Below are positions 1 through 11,966 of a stretch of 64,000 nucleotides of DNA, piece after piece (the first letter of the stretch is position 1; every line of letters starts with the position of its first letter). The notes under the pieces were generated by a model. The model did not search any database. It was given only the letters and a program-made list of their open reading frames with translations, and was not told the origin of the DNA. The stretch comes from Breviolum minutum Mf 1.05b.01. Its lineage: Eukaryota > Sar > Dinophyceae > Suessiales > Symbiodiniaceae. The translations under genes were made by a program, and so were the position numbers. The stretch spans positions 62,001 to 126,000 of the forward strand of contig DF239336.1 in assembly GCA_000507305.1 (NCBI GenBank), given 5' to 3'.

Positions 1-911
1 CATTACATGAACATATAATAACTTGGATCACAGTAAACTAAATCATATTATATCATATTTTCAATTTTGATCCAAATTTATAATGGTATCATTAAAAAAA
101 GTTGCATCATATTTGTTGGAATGGAATAGTATCATCTCTACTAAGCAGCATTTGCAGTGAATCACCCCCTGAAACAAAACAATTTCTTGAAACGGTTGCA
201 CAAATCCCTGGTCAGCTGACACATGCCATAGTCAAAACAGGAGAATTACTAAGGATTGATATCAATGAAGGTTTGTTTTAATTTTTAATGGAATGTGGAT
301 GGGGGAAGATCCCAAAGGATGGCATTTTGAAGAATCATCCGGCCCAACTCCATCAAATACATCATCCAGTCCATGAGTACATAAATATCCTCTACGTGTC
401 ATGTTTTTCCTGTACAAACCTGCTAATTCATGTGTTCTGAAGCTGCAGGTGCAAAAAAGTCTATCCATATCTATCAACTCATTTTTTCAACCATGAAGCT
501 CCACCCTGTCTACCAGTTTTGGAAACTAGCTCACAGACTCAAATGCCGCATGCCAAGATGATGTAATTCCATTCCATCTTTGCAATTTCCCCCGGGTGAA
601 TTGGAATGATAATTTGGAACCATGAAAAAATCGCCCACCTCCAAAGCATTTCTTCGTCATTTAGAGGGTCACGGGTCATTTGATGTCGTTTTCATTTCGA
701 AAACATTGATATTGCTTGGGATCTGCAAAAAACCACCGAAACAGTGGAGTGTCTTTAAGTTTAAGACGGTTCCCTTTCAAGTCGGACATGATTATTTACC
801 GACTGTTACAGGGTTTTGACAGCCCCCAAGATATTGCATGTTCTATATTTCCTTTTTGTTTCGACCTGTCAAAAAAAAACATCGGTTTCCACCAGGTTGC
901 TGCATTGTAAC
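1..911 (-). other. Intron of the ABCC gene, AT-rich
   Basis: No exon matching the rest of TMD2 ('R-S-P-x-x-x-x-F-x-E-x-x-x-G-x-x-x-I-R-A-F') or NBD2 was found here. The next exon must lie left of the window. Confidence 0.6.
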
Positions 912-1113
912 GACTCTGTAACTTGTAGAGAGGAAAGGCCACCAAGACCAGCAGCACAATCACCGGCCATGCCAACACACTGGCACCAAAAATACCCACA
1001 GCCACCACGCTCCCATGCTGCATGGTAAACTCGAAGATGCGTGGCATTTGGAGATCCATCAAGGCGATATCTTGGGAAAAGCGGTTCAATACACGACCCA
1101 AAGGTGTTGTATC
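912..1113 (-). CDS. ABCC gene exon A22: TMD2 core
   Basis: About 67 codons: DTTPLGRVLNRFSQDIALMD, then a helix (SVVAVGIFGASVLAWPVIVL) and PLYKLQSRY. The TPLGRxLNRFSxD motif is diagnostic of ABCC TMD2. Acceptor ACTCAG|GAT. The donor is at 911 (C|GTTAC) or 922. Confidence 0.95.
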
Positions 1114-4100
1114 CTGAGTGAGACAACGCATGTTAAACATACCCCTGCGAAAGACATACATGAAAGCTATATCTGTACGGTATGTCTGAAAAAACTAAGA
1201 GTCCTGCAACTTCAATGGTGTTCTATTGAAATGATGGTTTCGGCGTGGGTATGAGGGTTCCTATGCCGTCATAGAAGCTGCCATTCTCACTATTGTCATC
1301 CGCTACTCCTCCGAAAAGAATGGGAGAAAATGAAGACATTCCATACATTCTCACGGTCTGTTGTAACTATGTAGCTGATATTATCTCAGATTAATTCATT
1401 GAGGTCAGTGATCAAATCCTTGAAAACATATTTCAAAAGCAATCCAACCCCTCAAACTCTTTTCAAAAGAACTCAACACTTCCAAAACAACGCCAAGTGT
1501 CATACCAAGACATTGACTGGCGCAGCACAGATGCCAACCTTCTTCGGTTGCTTTGAGCGAACACTAAAAAAAGGTGTTTGACAAGATAGGGATGTTGTTG
1601 AGGCATCTCCTTGACTCTCTGTTCTCATCGTTGGCATTTCTTGATATACAGCGCCATTACGATCCCCAAACAAAAGCTTCTCCTTCCTCGCAAACGCAAT
1701 CTTCGGAAACCAAAAAAGAAATCCTCCCAAGCTGTAAAGGGTCTTTGTGGATGTTTGTTTTTCCACCTCCGGGAATGATACGATCAAACCTTTTCCATCG
1801 TTGGCTCCATTTAAGCTTGTCCACCAAAAAAACAACCTCCAAACTTCCAAGATGTTTTTTTGCTGGGAGACATTTTTGTTGACATGGTTTAAGCAACAAA
1901 TGGCAACTTCATAAAGCTCAGCAACATATTTTGATGCAAATGTCTGGAGAGCTGGGTAAAATACAAAGCTGCACAAATCACTCTGAGACAACAGAAAATG
2001 GCAAAGATCAAAGCTGCGACCTGGAGTTCTGTCAAAGGTGGCAACGATTTTTGGGGAATTCAGGACGGGATCATACGGGGCATAGAGTAAAACACTGAAG
2101 GAACTGGTTCTGCAAATCAACCCTCCAAATTTACTTTGATACTGCAAAATAAAACAGACATGGCCACAACCAACTTTTGGTTTGCGACATCATGTCATTG
2201 GGAAAATGCAATCCATTACAACTAATGTTCTTTGGTACCAATTTCTTCTGCAAGAGGTAGTAAAAGAGGATGGTCGAACTGTGAAGCAATCGAAATAGGT
2301 AATTGCGTGCAAACATACATTCACATAGATAACATTTCTGTGGTTGCCAAGAGCTTGACAAATATTATAGGGATTTTCAGTCAAGTGACTACTTTATCAT
2401 TGGCAAATTTCGTGATTATGTCCGCTCTAAGTCATCTATCTCTAATTGAACTATCTGCAGGAATAATCAAATTCGAATAATCAATTAATGTCACCAACCT
2501 TAGGTAAACTGGTACTCTCATTTTGGGAGGCTTCCACTAGATTGCGATGACATTGGTGCATTTGCGCATTTGGTGCATCCAAAGTAACAATGGAATTTCC
2601 ATCCATTCCCGTGTTGAAAAACAAGGTACAAGTACGATCCTGTCGTGGTTTTCAACGTGTTTTTGTTTGCCTGCATTGAATTGTCCACTGTTTTTGATTA
2701 CCTATTACAAACACGAACTACAAGGACGAACAAACTGCTAACTTTGTCATGCCGGAGAAGAAAGTGGCAGGTTCACAATTCATAACTCTCTGAAACAACC
2801 TTTTTGACGAATAAACGCGGAACCGCAAGGGAGGGGATGTAGGTTCACTGATCGCAATATATTATGACTGATACCACCCAACAAAGCAGGGTCAAACCAA
2901 TTGTGAGTAGCTGTGATGAATCATTTTTTCCGGGGTGCGTGCAGGATACAAGGTCTCACTTTGTCAACGAGAGACGATGTAGTAGATCATAGCATCACTG
3001 TCCTCTCCTCTTGTCCAACCCGCCAATAGGATGTTGGCCACATACCTAAGTTGAATTCTGGAATTTCTCATTGCATGTAAAACACTGGGAGACATCTTGA
3101 GGCCACACGTGGAATCACCCTGGCGTGTCTCAAAACTAGAGTACCAAACGGATTCCTAAGATGGAGAGCATCGTCCCATGACTTCCAACCTTTCGGGGGG
3201 GCAACTCACCAAGTCTTTCTATGCCAAATGCCAAATGTGTCTAGTTTTATGTATGCCAGTTACATTATTTGTTGTACTGTTATTAATGCCAGTTAAAGTT
3301 ATGTTTGGAAAAGTCTTTTTCTTTTTGCCACACCCTGCTGAAAACATGGATGATTTGCTGCTTTGACCAGTAGAAGGTAACAGCGGGAGCCTGGGACATG
3401 TTTTCTACAACTTCTCATGTTGTGCATGGCGTCCCCTATCTTCCCCTTTACAAAAATATCTTTCCCATATAGTTAGTAAAGTGGTTGCCTTGCCTATGAG
3501 ACATATGGTTCTCCCGAAACATCCTCTTAACCAAGTAAGACATCAGGTTTTTGCCCAGTGACATTGACACTGGATTGCACACGCAAACGGTCATGAGAGC
3601 AAATCCCAAAATGCGAGAAGACAAACCACCACTGGAGGAGATGGCTAACCATGAGGAGAGATTCAACCGACCTGCATTGGTTACAGGTTGCAACCAAACA
3701 TTTGAAGTATATAGATATGATATAACAGAAGCTGGTGCAAGGAAACTGGGTAGACTTACAAATGCCAAAGTTATCCATTCATATTGTATAATTCTCCGGA
3801 GGGCAGTTTCGAAAGACCCCAAAGGCATGCAGCATTGTGCAAAGGACTTCTGAATCCCCGAGCTCCGGAAAAACTGTGGTCTGGGATTGGCACCCAAAAT
3901 GTTGAACAAACAAAACATGTACATAAACCAATTGCGAGAAGAAATCGGATCCTTTGGAAGCAACAACACAAATGTATCACTTGGGCCCAGAGTGGAAAAA
4001 ATATGGTAAGACTGTCCGCCCTCCCTGAAACTAACATAGCACCTCAAAATATGCCATCCCTAAAGGAAACTAGTATTCCAACCATGCATTTTCAGGTGTA

Positions 4101-7100
4101 AACTCGCTGTTAGTTTTAGGGACCGTATCTCTTGGCAACCTGTACCGCTGGTCCACACGGACAACCCGAAAAGCACATGCGCACCTTGGATCTGTGTCTC
4201 CATGGTCATTCCTCAATCCGCACAGATTGTAAGGCCGGTGACCGAATTATCATACAAGAACTTATATGTATCTGCGCAAAAGATATCCAAAAGTATTCCA
4301 GATTTCATGTCAAACACATTTTCAATGGGGCTATCTTTGTGTTGATACAAACTCAATTCCAAATTCATGTCGACACAAAACTCAATCGGATTTCTGTGCT
4401 TTCATGTTGATAAACTCCTGCACAAAGCTGAAATGAATCAAATTGTAGCTCTACAAATAATTGGACAGTATCTATCAACTATCGATGCCACACCGAACTT
4501 TCTGAATGAACCATATCCCACCTCCAAGGTCCAAACATTGAAAAAAAATACCAACCATCCCAACATCTTTCAACATCTACATCCATCACCATCTCCAGCA
4601 AAAAAACACCTTCCCCACCCAAAAGAACGGATCTGTTCCAAGTTTCCAGTTGTGGTGGTTCTTGTCTTGGACCTCTCCTTTTTGTCATTTTTTCCTAAGT
4701 TCACCGGACTGGGCCCTTGATCTAATGCCGCGGTCACTTCGCCCTCCGGGGATGCGTTTGTTTCGGAAGGTTTCTCCGCGTCGGTGGAGGTCATGCCACA
4801 GGAAGAAACCAGGATCTCGGAGACCTGAAGAGATTTTTCCCACAAAAAATGATGAATGTATGAGGTATAGGAGGTAAATATCAAAAAAAACAACAATGGA
4901 AATTAAAGTAATTATACTGTATAAGTATACTATACCAGGCTATACTATACCATACCATTCACCCTTCTTTCTGAATAAAATTGTGTTTCTATGTGTTTCT
5001 GTTTGCAAGACGTTTTGCTGGCATATCTTGTCATACATTTGTTGTTTTGTTGCACTTGAGGTATGAAACAAATATTCAAGCTAAATTCCTGGAACGTCCT
5101 CCAGGAAAAACGGGATGGAAACTGCGTATAAGTCAATAGAGACCACACAATTGAAAGGCCCACAGTTGTCCATATTTATATAACTGCTACTATGTTAGAT
5201 TAGTGGAGTGTAGTTTTTGTGTGCTGTAACAGGTTCATGTTTCCAACACACCAGTTGCCATTGAAATGTTGAATTCTAAAAGCACCCATTTGGTGATGGG
5301 AATGCCTCACCCTGTTCATCTTTGGCTGTATGTCCATTCCGTATCATTCTGTCCGGGGAACAAGGTTCTTCCAAAGCGCATGCAATCACAACTGTTCCTA
5401 TGTTTGTCACACTGCATCAAATTAAGATATTAAGATTTACCCAAGAGACCTCTTGAAAGGAGCCCCTATGTGCAACTTTTCCTTCTTCCATGATGATAAT
5501 CTCATCGGCAGCTCTGCAATATTGCAACTGGTTGGTGGTCATCAGCACTGCTTTCCCCCTGCAAATCCGCTCGGTGAAGGTTGACGGTTGACAGGGAAGC
5601 CGCGAACTATACATAAGTAGTTGATGGCAACCAGAAATCCCAAGGCCAACTGCCAACCACCGTTTGGATGGTCATAAAAACCCCGTTGTTTTTAAATAAT
5701 GGGATATTCTACCAACTAACCAACTGCTTTTAATCGCCGGATTTCTGGTTGCCATCAACAGTATTTCTTTATTCACTGTGTTTCAGTACGACAAATTGAG
5801 TGACACACCACCAATAGTCTTTTTGACCACATGTGATGGATGCGGGAGGGATCCCCATAGCATCCCATAGCTTTGTAGTCTGGTAGAAAAATACTTTTTT
5901 TGGAAAACCAAATCTGTCAGGGTCAACCTGCCTGTTTCTGAGCGCCATAATGCATCCTTGAAAGACTTTGGCACCCACATGAGCGTCCATGGCTGACAAG
6001 GGATCATCCAAGACAACCACATCCTGAACAGCACCGCGCTTTCAGGCAAACGAGAGCGGGTATACCACATTTTTGAAGGGACCCAATGTTCATCAAAAAT
6101 GACCTTCATCATGTATACCTCATAGTACTTATAGATACAATGGGCTTCAATGGGCTTTCACAAACCTCGGGCAAAAATACTTTGCTGTACGCACGCACAC
6201 ACTCACGTGTTCTTTGGAAAACCAGTGCATGGGTCTTGATGCCTCAAAAACATTGCGCTTGTGATATACCACATGTCAACGTGCTTCAAACCACCTCGTG
6301 GGGTTTTCGGTTCTTCTGTGATATCTTTGCAATTTACCTACATGTACAAACCCTGTGAGAATTTAGAATAACTACCGTTACAGAGTAGTGATTCAACAAA
6401 CTTGACTTTGTGGATTCTATTGACGGACCTACATCAGTGTGGCTTGTTTCTCGGAATTTCCCATGGTAAGTCTTCCACCGAGGGACCTGAACAATATTGT
6501 TCATGGAAGAAATCCTGCACCAGTTGATATAGCAACTGTCTTACCATTGATTTATCTATCTGGTTTGCTGGATTTCTTGCGTCAACAACATATATGATCC
6601 AATGTCCAAACCTGAATTTTAGGTTAGTTTGAAAAAATTGCCAAACGAAACATACTATTTGGGCAAAGGTTGGTTATTTGCACCTAACCGCATGATCTAA
6701 CAACCTGCTTCGTATTACATGGCACATGGACGCACATGACGTGATCCTCCAAAATATTCCCATCATTGGCAACCTGCTTTTCTTTCCGCACATGAGGACC
6801 CCAGCGTAACACTGTTTAATATCACCCAAAGCCAATTTGCTGCTAATTTAAAATTTCTAACATAGCAAATGGCAATCCTTTACGGATATACCTGGCACAA
6901 AGCAACCCCCTGATATTGCATGGATGTATACATACTTACTGCGTAGGTAACATGTAGATGCAACTGAGCTTATAAAAGTATAACTGAACTTATAAAAATA
7001 TTTAAAGATAGATGTGATATGCGTATATAATATGCATTCTACCAATTAAACTAAAATATTGACGTACCCCCAAAACCTCTCAAACAAGCTAAGACCCTTT

Positions 7101-10100
7101 GGAAAAATAAAGCACCGGACCTTGGACTTTTCACCCAACAACCAAAAAAAAACGCTTCTCTCAACTTCTAAAACGTTCAGACCCAAGGATCAGGTTCGGC
7201 ATAAAAAGCTCTGGCCATTGCGATACGAGCTCGTTGACCACCACTGATGGTAATGCCCTTTTCACCTGGTGGTTCAAAACAATCCCAAGGTATCACGGTT
7301 GTTGGCTGCTGGTGATGAGTGGTGTGGAAGGAATCTAGCTCCCTAGATCCCTCCTCATTTCAATGGACATGTTGGTTATGGAAAACGGAACGTATACTGA
7401 GATGTCTCAGGAACGTAGTGAACACTTACAGTAACTGACTATAGTGACTATAGTTTCATGTAGAAACCATGTGTGTGACTGTGTGGATTGGAAATGAATA
7501 TGTAAATTTGAATATATCAAATAGAATCAAATAGATACGTCCCAATTCTAGTTTGGCTCGGTTAGGCCCTGGTTCCTATCACATTCCAAGGGCAGATTCT
7601 AGTATGCTCTCGTACTATAGTAGTTCCTCTAGTTCAATTGCCTTATTTCACAAACTTGGATCATTAATCGATGAAAATCTATGACAGTGACTGCAACACC
7701 TCCAGGATTCTCCCAAATGTAAATCAGCAGCAGTACTGAATTCATCATATTCAAATTGGTCAGGCCATCATGGTGTATCATGGTGATTGCCCGAGATTAC
7801 CAACTTGGGGAGAATGGCTTCAACATGCAGAATGTAGCAAACAACCCATAATCCAAAACACCATACTCTTAATGGACATGATGGACAGTGCTGCCCACTT
7901 AATCTTGTGTTTTGGTGCCTCTAATTCATTGACCCCGTTTTTCTTTAAAACCATCCCAACTGGCTTCCAAAGTAAGTTCTCCATTACCATTTTTAGCCAA
8001 TACCTTTCTTCCCACACGAATTGTTTCAAACTTGCTATAAGTCACACCGTCACACGATGATCGTTTCATCTAAGGGGCCAATCTCAGTTGCATCGCCATC
8101 CACCAGTTGGTCGATGTCTTGATGCAAGCAGCATGCTGCCAACGCAGCATCGTAAGCATCAGCATCCCAGGAAGAACCAAACAAGATGTTCTCAGACACC
8201 TAAGAATCAACGACTTGTCGCAGATAAGACTGGAAGATACTTTTTTTCTGAAAAAAGGAGAGATCTTTAGGATGACATGTTGCAAACAAAAGAACATATC
8301 AAGGCAAAGTCACCCTAAACTCAACAGTGGTTTCCTGGACATGTTACCTGACACTCATGTGGCATTATCTTGACCACGTTCTGAACCTTGCCAAGGCGCT
8401 GAAGCATTCAAGACTTGTGGATTCTGGGGCACATAGGCAGGTTGTCCTGGCGCACACACACATACTTCTAGGGTGCAACATGGCCACCCAAAAACGTCAT
8501 CGCCAAAGATTTCCCTTTCAAAAAGACAGTCCAAATCTGAGGCACGAGAAAGACAAGGGAAACCACCAGGCATGAAACACTTAAAGACTTAAAATCAATG
8601 GGGACAAACTACTTGACTGCGTGCCCGTATTTTCATCCATTATCGGCATATATGTACAGTAGATACGACATGATACCACATCAATCTGGTGGTGTTGCTT
8701 AGGCTTAGGTCAGCATGTGCATCGTTTCAAGGTGATGTTAAAAGAAACAATGTGCAGTCATTAAACCCACCTCTTGTTCTCTAATGGAGGTGGACATTTT
8801 GATTTTCTGTCAAACAACTTTGGACCTTTATCTGATTTACATTTATATAAATATCGCGCGATGGAGATGATCAACTACTCATTTGAGTTGTATAGCTAAT
8901 TCACAACCTGGATGCAATCCTGAAATAAGACAAAACACTAACGTCTAAACTACCTTTCTTTTGTTCAAGTCAGGTGACATTGCTGATGATTCACCCAAAC
9001 CCATTAGTGAACGATGTTTTTTTTTCCCGGATGAATGGCAGCATTTGGGGTCTCAGAGTTACCACATCGTCAATGGAACATTTGCAACACATCCTGGTGG
9101 TCATTAACACATCCATCACCTGTTCGTAATTAGAAAACCCAAAAACCTATCCCAAGCTTTATATGGCCCTCACTTTTTAGTGGCCAAGAGATTCATAAAA
9201 TAACCATCATCAAACGAATCGAATACAACATCCAATCGAATCCACAAACGGAAATTCAACTTCTTTGCCGAGACATATTAGCATATATTGGAACCTATTC
9301 ACAAAAAATAAAAACTAAACTATTCTAGTTGGTGGTTTCAACCCCTTGAAAAATATTAGTCAAATTGGATCATTTCCCCAAATAGGGGTGAAAATAAAAA
9401 ATACTTGAAACCACCACCTAGTATTGGAACATACTGAAGAAAATCCCAACATAACCCCCAACTTTGCCAAACCTTCATATCATTATCATTCCGTCCTCTT
9501 AAGATAGATTTTCCAGCGACCACCTGCGCGAAGCCGAACACTCCGGAGACCAAGGTGGACTTCCCGGAGGCAACGGGACCTACCACCACCACCAAGGACC
9601 CGGGGGTCACATCCATGGAGATGTCATGCAAAACAGGAAGACTTCCACGTACAGCGCTCCAAGAAAAGCTGGCATTCTTCATGAAGATCCTCAAGGGGCT
9701 TGAGGGCCATTTTTGTAGTAGAGCAAAACGAAACTTGGGGTGGTTCTTGTTGATATATTAATAGCATGATACAGCCAACTTTAACGAAACTTAGGGTGGA
9801 ATGTATGTGTACAAAACAATATATATATATATATGTATAGGTATAGTATAGTCACTCTCAGAACCAGAAACAAATTTGAATGCGAGGGTGGATCTAGAGC
9901 AACACCGAAACATGCAAAAACAAAACATGCACAAACTAGCTTATAGAATTTTATAAGGATCGATCCTTACTGTCTGTTCCTGAAATCTACAAGATTCCAG
10001 TGTTGCGGTCCGAGAGGTATCAGTGGGTATCATTTTTAAACTTCAGGTCCCAAGACTCCCTGATGACAACTCATCATTCTTCACTTCATCGTGGATCGCA

Positions 10101-11916
10101 TCTTTCTGCATCAGCAATCGCTCCACACGACTAAGACCAGCGCTCATGACTTGCAATTGCAACTTGCAATTGGGGAAGAGCATGAAGCCCAAGGCCAAGT
10201 AATCCTGGGTTTAAATAGCAGCAGGATTTTTTGGGGGTTTGAGGTCCCCAAGATAAGTGAAAATCCTGGATGGCAGTGATGGTTGCAAATTGTTCAAAGA
10301 TTGAATCATCCATCTGAGGATCCGATGAAGTTGGGCAAATTACCTATACACTTGGAGTCCTCAGGGTCGTGACGGGTGGTTCACTACTGGGATTTTAGTC
10401 AATAACACCTGGTGATTCAAAACTGACCTGTTTTTTTCCCTAGTTGAAGGTCACTTAACGATTCCAAAAAAGGTCATCTAAAGAATTGCCAGGTTAAGTT
10501 GGGTAGATGTTTTGGTGCGATCCTCATCCTCTGAACCATGGGAAAGTAAAGGTTCAGGTATATACTAAGGTTGGGATGCCTCCAAAATCTTGCGGACAAT
10601 CTGAGTGAGCCATGGGTGAAACATGATTTTCACCTATTCCCAGAAACCAGCTCATTCTGGTTTGAACTCGTTAAAGTCACTTGCACATCAAACAGCAGCC
10701 AGTTACAACCCACAATTTTACAAGCCCAACCCACAACAAACCACCTACATCCAAGCATCAAAGTATGCCACACTCATAGCAACCACATCGGGTTCCAGGG
10801 GATAACCAAGAACCACCGTATACGTCAGCAAGGCGGTGGAAATACCAACCATAGGCAAGGCTCCCATGGCCTTGGAAAATTGGGAAACTAGTTGGTGGTT
10901 TCAACCCATTTGAAAAATATGTTCGTCAAAATGTGAATCTTCCCCGGGGTGAACATCAAAAAATCTTTCAAACCACCACCTAGGAAATTACAGGGGTGCA
11001 AATTATTAGAAGTGCCTTTTCAGTGGGATGTATTTCGTGTTCATCAAAAATTCCCACCATTTTCAAAGTGAGATAACTATTGCATCTATTGCAATCTGCT
11101 CAACAAGCAAGGCCAATCAATGACTCATGTCAACCCTGGACTAGTTAGACCCGTGCTGGGTATCTAGGAGTGAAGGAGCATCTGAGTTTCCAAGAAACGC
11201 GAATAAGTTGCCACAATATGTATGAATTTATCATAAGTTGTGGAGGATATGTTTTTTTATTGTTCCATAATATCATCTTGGAATACATGGGACACCATTT
11301 TAACAACAAGGGACGCTTTGGTCATAAGTCTTGAGTTTGAGTTTTGTTTGTTACTTCCTCGTGTATGGAAACCTTTCAATTACACAGTCAGAGCTGTTGA
11401 ACATGCGGAGTTGCTACCATTGCAATGGAAGAGTTGGAATGCTTTTGCCCTCTCAACATTGGCAAATTAGGTTTTAGCTCAGAATTCCTAGAACCAACAG
11501 AAACCAATGGCTAAAACCAACATTGCCCTCCCAACGTTTCCCACCCAACATTGCCAATGGTCAAAACCATCATAAACACATACTCTCCGGTAAAGGAACA
11601 TAGCAATGATAAACATGGACCATTTGAAAATGTATTTCCTGTTAAATATGGAGATGTTCCATTGCCATGTTAGCTTACCAAAGGGTAAATGCAATGTATA
11701 TAACCCTAGTGGTGACCAACCTTAGACGATTCCCCATCCCTGCGAAAAAAAACGTCATCGCCGCCATCGGTGGATGAAGCAAGACACGCCCTGTTGCAAG
11801 GCGTAGCACACATGAATCCAACGCAATAAGCTGATCTCCTGCAAATGACCAAGGCTGAAAAAATGATGATGACCAACCAGAATACTAATACTTTATATGG
11901 AATCCAGGCCTTGCTG

Positions 11917-11966
<50 letters not shown>

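Noticed and set aside
1500-2147. 215-codon minus frame, the longest in the window
   Set aside because: No start context, family match or coding pattern; lies inside an ABCC intron.
3448-3778. Membrane-like minus frame with SSWLAISSSGGLSSRILGFA
   Set aside because: It resembles a late TMD2 helix but would have to come after TPLGRVLNRF, which lies further downstream at 1.1 kb; the order is wrong and splice sites do not give phase.
10505-10640. Minus frame with VRKILEAS after CTCAG
   Set aside because: Exon A12 joins directly in phase to A13 with the expected family sequence, leaving no room for it.
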